DNA of 61,353 bases from Leptospira vanthielii serovar Holland str. Waz Holland = ATCC 700522 (GTDB lineage: Bacteria; Spirochaetota; Leptospiria; Leptospirales; Leptospiraceae): contig NZ_AOGY02000021.1 of the NCBI RefSeq assembly GCF_000332455.1, positions 1 to 61,353 of the forward strand. Direction: 5' to 3'. Each line of letters begins with the position of its first letter. Position 1 is the first letter of the stretch. This document shows, piece after piece, positions 8,221 through 17,408 of the stretch. Below the pieces are notes generated by a model that saw only the letters and a program-made list of their open reading frames with translations, was not told where the DNA came from and searched no databases. The translations under genes were made by a program, and so were the position numbers.

Positions 8221-9420
8221 CTAAGAATCCGATTGTTGATCGCAAAATTTCAAAAAATCATCAAAATGCATCGGTTTTGCGATGAAATAACCTTGCCCTA
8301 AGTCACAATTCATACTTTTCAGTTGTTCCCAATCATTTTTAGTTTCAACACCTTCGGCAGTGCACTTCATCTGAAGTTTTGCAGCCAATTCGATACTAGA
8401 ATTGATTAGTACTTTCGATACATTGCTAGTTGTCATTTCGCGAACAAACGATTGGTCAATTTTTAATTCCGTAAAGGCAATGCGAGTAATCTGCTGCATA
8501 CTGGAATATCCCGTCCCATAATCATCAATGGAAAGGCCAAACCCTTTCATACGAAGTCGAGCTAAATTTTCAAGTGCGGGTGCAATTTCTGTCATTGCTG
8601 CGGTTTCAGTGATTTCGAGTGTGACGTATTTTGGATCCACTCCAAAATTTTTTACAATTTGAGTGATTTTATCCGCAAGTTTTATATCTGCTAGCGAAGT
8701 GAGAGATAGATTTACTGAAATTGAAATTTGATGTCCATTTGTATGGAATAATTTACAAGCTTTCGTTGACTTCTCTAGCATAATGAATGTTAGTATATCA
8801 ATGTTACCGGACTTTTCTAACAAATCAATAAATGCATACGGCGGAATAATCCCATGTTGTGGATGAATCCACCGTGCTAAAGCTTCGGCGCCAATCAATC
8901 TACCAGTTGCCAATTCCAGTTTCGGCTGGAAAAAAGGATTAAAATCTCCTCCAGTTAATCCTTCCAATATTTCTCCTATGCTAAATTTTGATCCATTTTG
9001 CGATTCTTTGCCTGACTTTGAATCTTGAGATTTGTATTTAGAAAATAATGCTTCTAAGTGCGCTGGTGTTACTGGTTTTTCGATAGCACCAAGTAAATAT
9101 GTTCCGTAAGCGCCGGCCATTTTTTTGACAGATTCAATCAAAGCTCCATCCAAGGCACTCATAATAATAGTAGCGATAGTGGAGTGTGAGTTTCCAATAT
9201 GCCTAAGAAATTCCATCCCATCCATTTCTGGCATATTTAAATCGCAAAGAATGATATCAATCGGACTGTAATTTACTTCATTTATTATTTTTAATGCTTC
9301 GGTACCCGTTCGAGCTTCGGTAACCTTCTGTACTCCCAATCGCATCAATATATCTACGATTACTTCTCTTTGGAAGTCATCATCTTCAACAACTAAGAAA
9401 GTTAATTCATTTGTATTCAT
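8221..9420 (-). CDS. Response regulator with EAL c-di-GMP phosphodiesterase domain
   Basis: 399 residues. Residues 1-125 are a receiver domain: acidic pair EDDD near the start, phospho-acceptor Asp in ILCDLNMPEMDG, and Lys in IEKPVTP. Residues about 150-395 are an EAL domain with its catalytic set visible: GAEALARW (the EAL Glu), VNLS (Asn), LEITET (Glu), IDDYGTGYSS (the Asp pair), LKIDQSF (Lys), AEGVET (Glu) and LGQGYF (Gln). It should therefore be an active enzyme hydrolysing c-di-GMP to pGpG, switched by phosphorylation. It starts 29 bp after the hybrid kinase gene on the same strand; the kinase's HPt domain is the likely phosphodonor. Confidence 0.92.
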   Translation of the reverse strand: MNTNELTFLVVEDDDFQREVIVDILMRLGVQKVTEARTGTEALKIINEVNYSPIDIILCDLNMPEMDGMEFLRHIGNSHSTIATIIMSALDGALIESVKKMAGAYGTYLLGAIEKPVTPAHLEALFSKYKSQDSKSGKESQNGSKFSIGEILEGLTGGDFNPFFQPKLELATGRLIGAEALARWIHPQHGIIPPYAFIDLLEKSGNIDILTFIMLEKSTKACKLFHTNGHQISISVNLSLTSLADIKLADKITQIVKNFGVDPKYVTLEITETAAMTEIAPALENLARLRMKGFGLSIDDYGTGYSSMQQITRIAFTELKIDQSFVREMTTSNVSKVLINSSIELAAKLQMKCTAEGVETKNDWEQLKSMNCDLGQGYFIAKPMHFDDFLKFCDQQSDS

Positions 9421-9449
9421 AATACCACCTTTATAAAGTTATTTGATGA

Positions 9450-11960
9450 TTATAAGCCATCAATGAAAGACTCAATTTCTGAAACGTCTACTTCCATTCT
9501 CTTAATTTCCTTTAATGCATTGTCTATCTGATTTTCCTTGATAAGTGATTCGATTTTTGTATATCCATTCACTAAATTTCTAGCACTGACAACTTTACTG
9601 GAACCTTTTAGTCGGTGCACAATATGTGCGGCTTCGTCTAGATTGTTTTTAGATAGTTCAGAAATAAGGTTAGATAAGTCTGCTTGATGATGCGTTCTAA
9701 ATTTTTTTAAAATTGAAATCTGTCCAGTTTTGTCTGTGATCAGATTTCTCAATTCAAATTCGTCGATTGGCGATTCAGTATTAACGGAAACTTCCAAAGA
9801 ATCTTTTGAGTTTGGTTTTAATAAGTTTGGTAACCATTTAAGAAGAGTTTGCCTCAGTATCGCGAGTCGTGCAGGTTTTATTAATATTTCGTCCATTCCT
9901 GCGGACAAACATTGTTCATTTTCTTCACTTAAAACATTCGCTGTATAGGCAATGATTGGGATTCTATTGTGGTGACGATTGATTTCAATTTTTCTGATTT
10001 CCTTTGTAAGTGTATATCCATCTTTTATTGGCATATGGCAATCGGTAATGATGAGATCATATTTGTTTTCGAGCCATAATTTTATTGCTTTCTCTCCGTC
10101 TTCAGCGCCATCTACACGAAGACCAAGCATTTCTATCTGCCGAACTAATAACTCTAAGTTTACCGAATGATCATCTACTACAAGAATTCTGGGGATATAG
10201 GATTTTGTATCTACTATGGGTTCAACGGAATTGTCTTCCATTGTTAATGAGTCCAGATCGTTCATATCAATATCAATTACAGGAAGAGAAAGTATAATGC
10301 TAAATGTTGAGCCTATTTCAGGTATACTTTCAATCGATATAATGCCATCCATTAAATCAGCAAGTCTCCGGCAGATTGCTAAACCAAGACCTGTTCCACC
10401 ATACAATCTGGCGGTATCAGCAGTTGCTTGGGAATAATTTCGAAACAGTCTTGATTGTTCTTCTTTTCTAAGTCCAATTCCAGTATCAGTTACAGAAAAT
10501 CGTATCTGCTGAGCATGTGTGAGATTTTTAACTAACTCTGCGGAAACTGTAATATTTCCCACCGTAGTAAACTTAATTCCATTACTAACGAAATTATTTA
10601 ATATTTGAGAAACACGTAATGGATCCATAAGATGTGAGTTTAAAATATTCTTATCAATATTATATTTCAAAGATAACCCTTTTGAGTTAGCAATATGCGA
10701 ATATGTTGTAACAACTTCGGAGAGAATTCGACTAATAGATGTTGGTTGTAGGGATAAGTCAAGTTTCCCTTCTTCTATTTTTGACCAATCCAGTATATCG
10801 CTTAAAATTCGAAGTAGACTATTCCCCGATTCTAATGCGCTCTGAACCATTTTTTTCTGGTCTATGCTAAGTAATGTCTGGGAGAGTAATTCCAACATCC
10901 CTATTAAGCCGCTGAGTGGGGTGCGTATCTCATGGCTCATTGTGGCAAGAAAGGAATCCTTTGCCTTGTTTGCTAACTCTGCATTTTCTTTTGCTTTCTC
11001 TAAAAAGGCTTTTGCTGCAAACTCCTCAGTAATGTCACGAAAAACTAATATAGATCCAGTGATGCGACCAGTTTTATTTCGAATTGGGGCACAATTGTTT
11101 GAAATATTTATCCTTCCTCCGTTCCTATGTATTAGCAGTGAATCTTGGTTATCTCCTTTTGATTTTCCAGTTGATAATACTTCGAAAATGGGAATGTCTT
11201 TGGGTAAACGTGTTTGTGTATGAACCATCTTTAAAATTTCAGTTACTTTTTTGCCCATTGCCTCCTTTTCTGACCATCCAGTTAGTTCTTCAGCAACAGG
11301 ATTTAATCGATTTACAATTCCGTATTCATCAGTAGTTAGAACTGCATCACCTATCGAACTCAAGGTGATAGAAAGGTTTTGTTCGCTGATTAATAGAGCT
11401 TCGTTTTTTTCAATAACTTCTTTTGCACGTGTAAAAACTTCCGATTCCATTTTTGCAATACGCTCATGCATCTCTTCAGTAATCTCTGATTGTTCTAGTT
11501 TTTGTTGTTTTAGATAAACAAATTCGGTAACATCTTCCACGCGATGGACAATGCAGATTAAGTTGCCATCTTTGTCTAATACGGGTGAATTTCTTGGACT
11601 CCAATACTTAACTTCAAAGCCACTTCCGTCAGGTTTACGAATATCATATTTTTGTAATGTCATGGTGCTTGCGACTTTATAATTAAGCACTTGATTTAAA
11701 GAAAATTTTAGTTGTTTAACACCATCAGCCAGTTCGTCATTGGGATTGTCCGGGAATATTTCAAAAATGTTATGTCCAACTACATTTTCTCTTTGGATAA
11801 GAGTTGCTTGTGCATAAGCATCGCTAACATCGATGATATTAAAATCTAAATCTAAGATCATATAAAGCTCAGAAAGAGACTCAAAAATCTTCTGGAAATC
11901 AATTTGATTTTTTATATTGTTTTTCGAATGGGTTTTTGATCTCTGTGATTTTTTATCCAT
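9450..11960 (-). CDS. Hybrid sensor histidine kinase (PAS-PAS-HisKA-HATPase-REC-HPt)
   Basis: 836 residues, cytoplasmic (no membrane segment). In order: PAS about 25-150; a short coiled coil; PAS about 195-315; HisKA with the His in MSHEIRTPLSGLIGML near 345; HATPase about 420-560 with DTGIGL and GGTGLGLAICRRL; REC about 590-710 with VDDH and the Asp in IITDCHMP; HPt about 745-836 with its His in IVHRLKGSS. All phosphorelay residues are present, so the protein can carry phosphate His-Asp-His and pass it to a separate receiver. The adjacent REC-EAL gene is the obvious target, which would link a PAS-sensed cytoplasmic signal to c-di-GMP turnover. The PAS ligand is unknown. Confidence 0.93.
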   Translation of the reverse strand: MDKKSQRSKTHSKNNIKNQIDFQKIFESLSELYMILDLDFNIIDVSDAYAQATLIQRENVVGHNIFEIFPDNPNDELADGVKQLKFSLNQVLNYKVASTMTLQKYDIRKPDGSGFEVKYWSPRNSPVLDKDGNLICIVHRVEDVTEFVYLKQQKLEQSEITEEMHERIAKMESEVFTRAKEVIEKNEALLISEQNLSITLSSIGDAVLTTDEYGIVNRLNPVAEELTGWSEKEAMGKKVTEILKMVHTQTRLPKDIPIFEVLSTGKSKGDNQDSLLIHRNGGRINISNNCAPIRNKTGRITGSILVFRDITEEFAAKAFLEKAKENAELANKAKDSFLATMSHEIRTPLSGLIGMLELLSQTLLSIDQKKMVQSALESGNSLLRILSDILDWSKIEEGKLDLSLQPTSISRILSEVVTTYSHIANSKGLSLKYNIDKNILNSHLMDPLRVSQILNNFVSNGIKFTTVGNITVSAELVKNLTHAQQIRFSVTDTGIGLRKEEQSRLFRNYSQATADTARLYGGTGLGLAICRRLADLMDGIISIESIPEIGSTFSIILSLPVIDIDMNDLDSLTMEDNSVEPIVDTKSYIPRILVVDDHSVNLELLVRQIEMLGLRVDGAEDGEKAIKLWLENKYDLIITDCHMPIKDGYTLTKEIRKIEINRHHNRIPIIAYTANVLSEENEQCLSAGMDEILIKPARLAILRQTLLKWLPNLLKPNSKDSLEVSVNTESPIDEFELRNLITDKTGQISILKKFRTHHQADLSNLISELSKNNLDEAAHIVHRLKGSSKVVSARNLVNGYTKIESLIKENQIDNALKEIKRMEVDVSEIESFIDGL

Positions 11961-12020
11961 TTTTCTTATTCCATGGCGGTGGAAAAAACGTAGAGAATCA
12001 GAAAAACAGGAAATTATAAT

Positions 12021-12116
12021 ATGGCAATCACAAAATATAACTTTTGTGAAGTGGTAATTGTACTAATTTTTATGATTATTGGATTTGTGTTTGGTCGTTG
12101 TTTGGATGAAAGTTAG
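12021..12116 (+). CDS. Possible 31-residue single-helix membrane protein
   Basis: An ATG preceded by AGGA at nine bases opens a 31-codon frame. Its product has a short polar start, one strongly hydrophobic segment (VVIVLIFMIIGFVFG) and a charged end (RCLDES). It is divergent from the hybrid kinase gene, sharing the kinase's upstream region. Size, helix and ribosome site are what one expects of a small membrane protein, but there is no homology to lean on. It could be chance in AT-rich DNA. Confidence 0.35.
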   Translation: MAITKYNFCEVVIVLIFMIIGFVFGRCLDES

Positions 12117-12295
12117 GGAATGGTTAGAAAAAATACAAAATGTCCAATTTTTTTACTGCGGATGCAATATTTTGACAATCTGTTTTAAGAACGAAGTTCG
12201 GAGAAGGAACCAAACGAACTTATCATCAAGTTTGGATTTATAAAACAAAAACAATATGATTTATAAATCCTATAGGAATTATTTATGTTAAAGTA
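12117..12295. other. Intergenic DNA downstream of the chemoreceptor, with two hairpins
   Basis: AAGTTCG/CGAACTT (near 12193-12221) and the perfect 11-bp pair 12234-12244/12260-12270 (GGATTTATAAA and its complement) lie just past the chemoreceptor stop. The second may act as the 3' end of that leftward transcript, although no U-tract follows it. Confidence 0.4.
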
Positions 12296-13561
12296 TTATT
12301 TGAATAATAAAATTACACCACCAATATCATCAGTTGTGGATTTAATTTTCTCTAATAATTTTGATAGGTTTTCCCCTTCAGAAAATGTTGCCTTTACGCT
12401 TGAATCCATTGCTTGGGCAACATCGGAAATTAATTTTTGCGAGTTGTTTTGATCGGCGATGTTCTCTTTGATCTCGGCTAACATCTGTGATAGTTGGTCA
12501 GATTCAGATAGAAGTTTTTCTTTAATTTGACTTTGATTGGTTGCTGATTCTGAAATGAAATCAATCTTCTCAAAAATCTGTTTTACTTCACTAATGATTT
12601 CTTTATACAATTGATTGGTTTCGTTGATTTTTTGACGGTTGAGAGTTACTTCTCCTTTATTGCGTTTTACGTTATTATCAATTTCTTTGATGCTATTGGA
12701 TGTTTGGGTGGCCAGTTTGGAAACTTCTTGCGCAACAACTGCAAATCCACTTCCATATTCACCAGCTCTTGCCGCTTCTATAGAAGCGTTTAGGGCTAAT
12801 AAATTAACACGTTCAGAAATTTCCTTAATTACGATGACCATACCCTCAATTTTACCTGAACTGATGGCGATGTTTTCAATTACATTGGCCATCTCTTCCA
12901 ATGCTTTATTCCCTTTTTGGATTTTATCGGAAATACCGAATGTCAATTTTTTTGATAGATTACTATTCTCTTCTGACTCATTTATATGTTCCGAAAGTAC
13001 TTTGATACTTTCGGAAACACTTATCAATGTTGCATAGTTATTCGCAGATGCATTTTCGATGTTTGTCATATTGTCCGTCATTTTACGAACCGTTAAATCT
13101 AAATTTTGAGAATAATCTTTTTGCCTGATTAAACTGGAATTAAAGGAATCATCGGCTAGTTTCGCATCATCTACAGATGCGGATAGTCCTTTCGTTGCAT
13201 CTTTTAAAAGTGCAATGATATCTTGGAAAATATGTAACAGTTCGAACAAGGAAAGCAAAATTGAATCTACTTCATTAGTTTTTTTTAGTTTTGCTTTAAT
13301 CGAAGGTTCAATGTATAAATTTCCCTTAATTGCATTGGTTATTGTCGTTTTGATAATCAAAAATTGTTTTTTATAATTTCTGATCTGTAATAAAGCAAAT
13401 AATATAGTAATCAAAGAGAAAAGGAGCCCAGTCGATTGGATGGAAATCATGATCCAACTTAATTCTGGAATACCAAATAATTGATACGCCAAAGAACCAA
13501 GCTGAGTTGAAATTAAGGCAATCGATAGAGCTACGTATTGGGTGGTTTTACTATGTTTCAT
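12296..13561 (-). CDS. Methyl-accepting chemotaxis protein without a periplasmic domain
   Basis: 421 residues. Two hydrophobic segments (about 10-30 and 36-60) are separated by only a few residues, so no outer ligand-binding domain exists. A HAMP-like linker and long coiled coil follow. The kinase-control tip is clear: [18 protein letters not shown] and [13 protein letters not shown] (about 245-285). No CheR-tethering pentapeptide is seen at the C-terminus. It therefore senses through the membrane or cytoplasm, or through a partner. The small STAS-like gene ends 9 bp before this start on the same strand, and a fused version of that pair occurs at 57.5-59.2 kb, so the STAS-like protein is the likely partner. 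Confidence 0.9.
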   Translation of the reverse strand: MKHSKTTQYVALSIALISTQLGSLAYQLFGIPELSWIMISIQSTGLLFSLITILFALLQIRNYKKQFLIIKTTITNAIKGNLYIEPSIKAKLKKTNEVDSILLSLFELLHIFQDIIALLKDATKGLSASVDDAKLADDSFNSSLIRQKDYSQNLDLTVRKMTDNMTNIENASANNYATLISVSESIKVLSEHINESEENSNLSKKLTFGISDKIQKGNKALEEMANVIENIAISSGKIEGMVIVIKEISERVNLLALNASIEAARAGEYGSGFAVVAQEVSKLATQTSNSIKEIDNNVKRNKGEVTLNRQKINETNQLYKEIISEVKQIFEKIDFISESATNQSQIKEKLLSESDQLSQMLAEIKENIADQNNSQKLISDVAQAMDSSVKATFSEGENLSKLLEKIKSTTDDIGGVILLFK

Positions 13562-13570
13562 GAATGGAAT

Positions 13571-13963
13571 CTAGACTGAATCCAACCATTTATGTCCTTC
13601 TTCTGGAGTTTCGAATATTTTAACTTCGATACCATTGGAAGCAAAAAAATCGACAAGGTTTTTTTCAGACATAGCAGAGAGTGCTGATTGAGGTTGGATG
13701 AGTGCCCATTTTTTCCAGCCGGCTTTGATGGCTCTCGGAGTCCAATCGTTGTTCAGCCATTCCACATCTTCTGCAGTGTGTGTACCCATATTTCGGTTAT
13801 CGGACAACCACTTAACTGCATTGTATTTGATGAGTGCCTCCACACCTTTGTCAAGACTCTCCTTTAAATTTGCCCCAGTGTTTTTCCCAGTTTGCGTAAG
13901 AACAACGATCTTTTTATCTTCTAGGTATTCTGTAACTGCTGTGGGGCATTGAAATATGATCAT
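13571..13963 (-). CDS. SpoIIAA/STAS-like single-domain protein, chemoreceptor partner
   Basis: 130 residues, soluble, no signal. The pattern (strand-helix-strand, KWLSDNRNMGTHT, WLNNDWTPRA, QPQSALSAMS, and a WL near the end) fits a SpoIIAA-like alpha/beta fold. The same conserved positions recur in the last ~120 residues of the chemoreceptor at 57.5-59.2 kb (KWLADTRRMG, WVNVNWFPKA, PNSALAAIS, IAWLND). Here the domain is a free-standing protein made just upstream of a chemoreceptor in one operon. Function is inferred: a ligand- or protein-binding input or adaptor for chemotaxis signalling. No phosphorylatable Ser is obvious. Confidence 0.7.
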   Translation of the reverse strand: MIIFQCPTAVTEYLEDKKIVVLTQTGKNTGANLKESLDKGVEALIKYNAVKWLSDNRNMGTHTAEDVEWLNNDWTPRAIKAGWKKWALIQPQSALSAMSEKNLVDFFASNGIEVKIFETPEEGHKWLDSV

Positions 13964-14221
13964 TCGATTTTATCCTTCTTGTTGATCTGATTCATATTTT
14001 TTAGAGACGAAAAATGCAAGGTAATTCTAGTTTATTGTTATCATTTTTTTATTTTGTAACTCAATGAATGTTTCCATTGAGAGCCCGAGATTGATTGAAT
14101 TGATTTATAAAGATATTTTAGATAAACAATAGATAACATATCTATAGGTGTTAAATTCTATGAAAAAAGTTGAAACTTCAATCCCAATATAGTAGTCTTT
14201 GGTAAAGGTAACAAATCTATC

Positions 14222-14455
14222 ATGACTAAAAATCGATATTGGCAAAATTCGGAACCATACCACCTAGTCGAAGTTATATTGGAAGGAAACCATGTCATAT
14301 TCAAAGATTGGTTTGATTCGGGGAAGGACCCCAATCGTTCCGATTGGACATTTGCGGAATTTTTAAAAGGAGTTGGAAAATCTGAAATTGAATACCAGTT
14401 AGGTGCTAATATCTATCAGGAAATTTTTGATGAGGTTAAATCTAGGTCGAAGTAG
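14222..14455 (+). CDS. Small hypothetical protein
   Basis: 77 residues, soluble, acidic and aromatic-rich (HLVEVILEGNHVIFKDWFDS, DWTFAEFLKGVGKSEIEYQ). I do not recognise it. The sequence is organised as strand-loop-helix and its codon use matches neighbours, so it is probably real. No neighbour on the same strand within 300 bp. Confidence 0.45.
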   Translation: MTKNRYWQNSEPYHLVEVILEGNHVIFKDWFDSGKDPNRSDWTFAEFLKGVGKSEIEYQLGANIYQEIFDEVKSRSK

Positions 14456-14737
14456 AGTAGTCTTACACCCGATGTTTCCGCTTGATTGATTAAAAAATTC
14501 CAAATCTCTGGAAAAAATCTTAATCCTTTCAACAAAACTCAAATTTATATCACGGTTGTTGTTTTATTTAGTAACACTAGTTTGTTGATTCCAAATTCTT
14601 AGAATGATTCTATCCCGGAAATTACCGTTTCCGCTTTTGTTATCATTTTTTAATGCATTTTTTCTAAACTGTGTTCAGTAAATATTTTTGGAAATGTTTG
14701 GCTCAGGCTAAGATTGGGTTGCTTTTTGTTTTGCTTA
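14456..14737. other. Intergenic region upstream of the SQR-type gene
   Basis: No gene is apparent in this AT-rich stretch. It must carry the promoter for the flavoprotein gene; a palindrome at its right end is listed separately. Confidence 0.4.
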
Positions 14738-14761
14738 TATACATATAGGGGTATAGGTATA
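14738..14761. promoter_or_regulatory. Imperfect palindrome abutting the SQR-type start, candidate operator
   Basis: TATACATATA (14738-14747), GGGG, TATAGGTATA (14752-14761): the arms are complementary at 9 of 10 positions. It ends 5 bases before the ATG, so a bound protein would block transcription or translation. Sulfide-oxidation genes are often controlled by ArsR-type persulfide sensors binding AT-rich palindromes at such places, but no such regulator is in the window. Confidence 0.4.
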
Positions 14762-14766
14762 AAAGT

Positions 14767-16224
14767 ATGAGAACAGTGATTTTGGGTGCAGGGATATCAG
14801 GACATACAGCGGCTACGTTACTCAAAAAATACTTGGGTAAAAAACATGAGGTGGTCGTCATTTCTCCGAATGCAAACTGGAATTGGATTCCATCGAATAT
14901 TTGGGTAGGTGTTGGCGCGATGGTTCCCAAGGAAGTAACTTTTGGATTAAAACCGATTTACGATAAGATGAAAATTCAATTCATTCAAGCCAAAGTTACT
15001 TCTTTATATCCTGATGGGAAAGAAGGTTCCAAAGACGCCTTTGTTGAATACGAATCTACGGCTCCAGAATCAAAAGGTAAAATAGGTCGCCTCACTTATG
15101 ACTACTGTATCAATGCGACAGGGCCTAAACTTAACTTCTCTGCAACGCCAGGTCTTGGTCCCGAGGAAGGGAATACTGTTTCAGTCTGTACCTATTTGCA
15201 TGCAGAAGAAGCAAATGAAAAATTACAAATTTTAATTCAAAGAATGAAAAAGGGAGAATCTTTTAAATTTGTATTTGGAACAGGACATGGAATGTGTACC
15301 TGCCAAGGTGCTGCCTTTGAATATCTTTTTAACGTGGACCATGAATTGAGAAAGGCAGGCGTAAGGGACCAGGCAAAAATTCTTTGGATTTCCAATGAAT
15401 ATGAGTTAGGTGACTTTGGTATGGGGGGAATGCATTTAGAACAAGGTGGTTACGTCACAAGTAGTAAAATATTTGCAGAATCCTTGTTCACCGAAAGGGG
15501 AATCCAGTGGAAAACTCGGGCCCATGTAACAAAAATTGAAAAAGATAAAATTCATTATACAACGCTCGAAGGGGAAAATGGATTTGTGCGGTATGATTTT
15601 TCTATGTTAATCCCCCCTTTTAGTGGGGTGGGTTTAAAGGCCTATGGAAACAATGGGGAGGATATCACCTCGACATTGTTTGCTGCCAATGGAATGATGA
15701 AGGTTGACGCAAACTATGAAGCGAAAGTGTATGAAAAATGGGATGCAAAAGATTGGCCAAGTACTTACCAGTCACCATTTTATTCCAATCTCTTTGGAGT
15801 AGGAATTGCTTTTGCTCCCCCACATCCCATTTCTAAAGTGATGAAAAACAGTGAAGGAATTCAAATTTCTCCAACACCTCCGAGAACAGGGATGCCCTCT
15901 GCCATTATGGGGAAAGTTGTGGCACAAAATATAGCCCACCAAATAAAAACTAAAACCAAAGAACTAAAACACAGGGCTTCTATGGCGGAGATGGGCGCTG
16001 CTTGTATCGCCTCTGCGGGCAATGGTGTGTTTTCTGGAACTGCCGTTTCTATGACAGTTTATCCAATTGTCCCTGACTTCAAACAGTATCCGAAATGGGG
16101 TAGGTCTCTTACTTATACTACGGGAGAGATTGGTCTTGCTGGCCATTGGATTAAGATGGTTTTGCATTATATGTTTATGTATAAAGCAAAGTGTAAACCA
16201 GGTTGGTGGTTGATTCCAGAATGA
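14767..16224 (+). CDS. Sulfide:quinone oxidoreductase-type flavoprotein
   Basis: 485 residues. The N-terminal FAD-binding Rossmann motif is VILGAGISGHTAA. The body follows the SQR/FCC pattern, with Cys in VCTYLH, MCTCQG and AACIASAGNG at places where SQRs keep redox-active cysteines, and a C-terminal amphipathic region ending PGWWLIPE that usually anchors the enzyme to the membrane. Known chemistry: two-electron oxidation of sulfide to sulfane sulfur, passing electrons to quinone. Which SQR type it is cannot be settled by eye, and the substrate could be another low-potential thiol. A small companion gene starts 13 bp after the stop. Confidence 0.8.
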   Translation: MRTVILGAGISGHTAATLLKKYLGKKHEVVVISPNANWNWIPSNIWVGVGAMVPKEVTFGLKPIYDKMKIQFIQAKVTSLYPDGKEGSKDAFVEYESTAPESKGKIGRLTYDYCINATGPKLNFSATPGLGPEEGNTVSVCTYLHAEEANEKLQILIQRMKKGESFKFVFGTGHGMCTCQGAAFEYLFNVDHELRKAGVRDQAKILWISNEYELGDFGMGGMHLEQGGYVTSSKIFAESLFTERGIQWKTRAHVTKIEKDKIHYTTLEGENGFVRYDFSMLIPPFSGVGLKAYGNNGEDITSTLFAANGMMKVDANYEAKVYEKWDAKDWPSTYQSPFYSNLFGVGIAFAPPHPISKVMKNSEGIQISPTPPRTGMPSAIMGKVVAQNIAHQIKTKTKELKHRASMAEMGAACIASAGNGVFSGTAVSMTVYPIVPDFKQYPKWGRSLTYTTGEIGLAGHWIKMVLHYMFMYKAKCKPGWWLIPE

Positions 16225-16237
16225 AGGGAGTATGTAT

Positions 16238-16432
16238 ATGAAAGGTAATGAATCAGTAGAGTTAGTCTTATTAGAAAAAGAAGAATTAAATTCTTCCTAC
16301 CAACAAGGTGATTTTGTCGCAGTTCCTAATACAAAAACGAAATTCTTTCGTACATTTTTACCTTGGCAATTGATACGATTTTTATGGATCAATATTCGAA
16401 TGATGGTGATGATCCTCAAGTCTCATCATTGA
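16238..16432 (+). CDS. Small membrane-associated companion of the SQR-type gene
   Basis: 64 residues: an acidic start, a VAVPNTKTKF strand, and a C-terminal hydrophobic/basic helix (FLWINIRMMVMILKSHH). I used the second ATG because AGGGAG lies 7 bases before it; the first ATG at 16232 would sit right against that site. Spacing indicates co-expression with the flavoprotein. It may help anchor or couple the enzyme; the family is not recognised. Confidence 0.5.
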   Translation: MKGNESVELVLLEKEELNSSYQQGDFVAVPNTKTKFFRTFLPWQLIRFLWINIRMMVMILKSHH

Positions 16433-16573
16433 TATTGTAGAAAAGATATGTTGGTATTTGTTTTAGATCACCTTTCGGACGATAGGCGGTAAAGGCAGAG
16501 AAAATCTACCTACTAATATCCTTTTTTTGTTGCCGAATCTCTAATTATTTTAGGCAATGAGCCATAGATTCCT

Positions 16574-17203
16574 ATGGCAACAAATACAAAAAAAGATTTT
16601 TGGATTATTGGCTCTCTTCTTTTCCTAAGTTTAGTTCCTGGTATTGCAGGTATCATTCGTTTCCTTCAACTAATGAAAGGTGAAGGTTATACAGTGGAAA
16701 ACCAACGTTTTTTTAACGATCCTATTCCTGTAATCATTCATATTCTTGCGGTGGTTGCTTTTAGCATTTTAGGTGCTTTTCAGTTTGCTCCAGGTTTTCG
16801 AAAGAAACATATAGTTTGGCATCGAATTTCTGGAAGGTTCCTTGTGTGTATGGGACTTGTTTCTGCACTTTCCGGTTTATGGCTTACTCTTGTATATCCC
16901 AGAGTTCCAACTGATGGAGATTGGTTATTTGGAATTCGTATGGTTGTTGGGATTTGGATGACTGTCTGTATATTCGTTGGTTTCTTTTTTGTTAGAAAAA
17001 AGAAGATCTCACAACATAGCCATTGGATGATTCGTGGTTATGCGATTGGAATGGGTGCAGGAACACAAGTGTTTACCCATTTGCCTTGGTTCATTTTGGT
17101 AGGTGGAGATCCTTCTGGAATTCCCAGAGATTTAATGATGGGTGCAGGTTGGTTCATCAATTTTTTATTTGCAGAATGGATCATTCGTAAAGATCGAAAG
17201 TAA
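16574..17203 (+). CDS. DUF2306 integral membrane protein
   Basis: 209 residues with about six membrane helices. Conserved features of DUF2306 are visible: a His in PVIIHILAVVAF, the WHRISGR loop, and HSHWMIRGYAIGMGAGTQ. Paired His on different helices suggest possible haem or metal ligands, but the family has no proven function. Its ATG lies at the start of a Thr/Lys-rich cytoplasmic tail. Monocistronic by spacing. Confidence 0.75.
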   Translation: MATNTKKDFWIIGSLLFLSLVPGIAGIIRFLQLMKGEGYTVENQRFFNDPIPVIIHILAVVAFSILGAFQFAPGFRKKHIVWHRISGRFLVCMGLVSALSGLWLTLVYPRVPTDGDWLFGIRMVVGIWMTVCIFVGFFFVRKKKISQHSHWMIRGYAIGMGAGTQVFTHLPWFILVGGDPSGIPRDLMMGAGWFINFLFAEWIIRKDRK

Positions 17204-17408
17204 ATGATCGTATCGTAAAATCTTTTTAACCCAAGTGGTAAAAAACTTATAAAGAACTGCCCCACCAGCGTAAAAACCCGAAGTGGATGGCTGTTTTTAT
17301 TTTTCCACATAACAAAATATAGACGAAAAATTTCACAATTTCATTTTCCGATTTCCCTAAGATGGCGATGAGTAGTAACTCATTGATCATTGTTCTTGTT
17401 TTTAAAAA
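17204..17408. other. Intergenic region between the DUF2306 gene and the Big_5 lipoprotein
   Basis: No gene seen. The whole gap to the next start is 358 bp; its right half carries the long palindrome listed separately. Confidence 0.4.
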
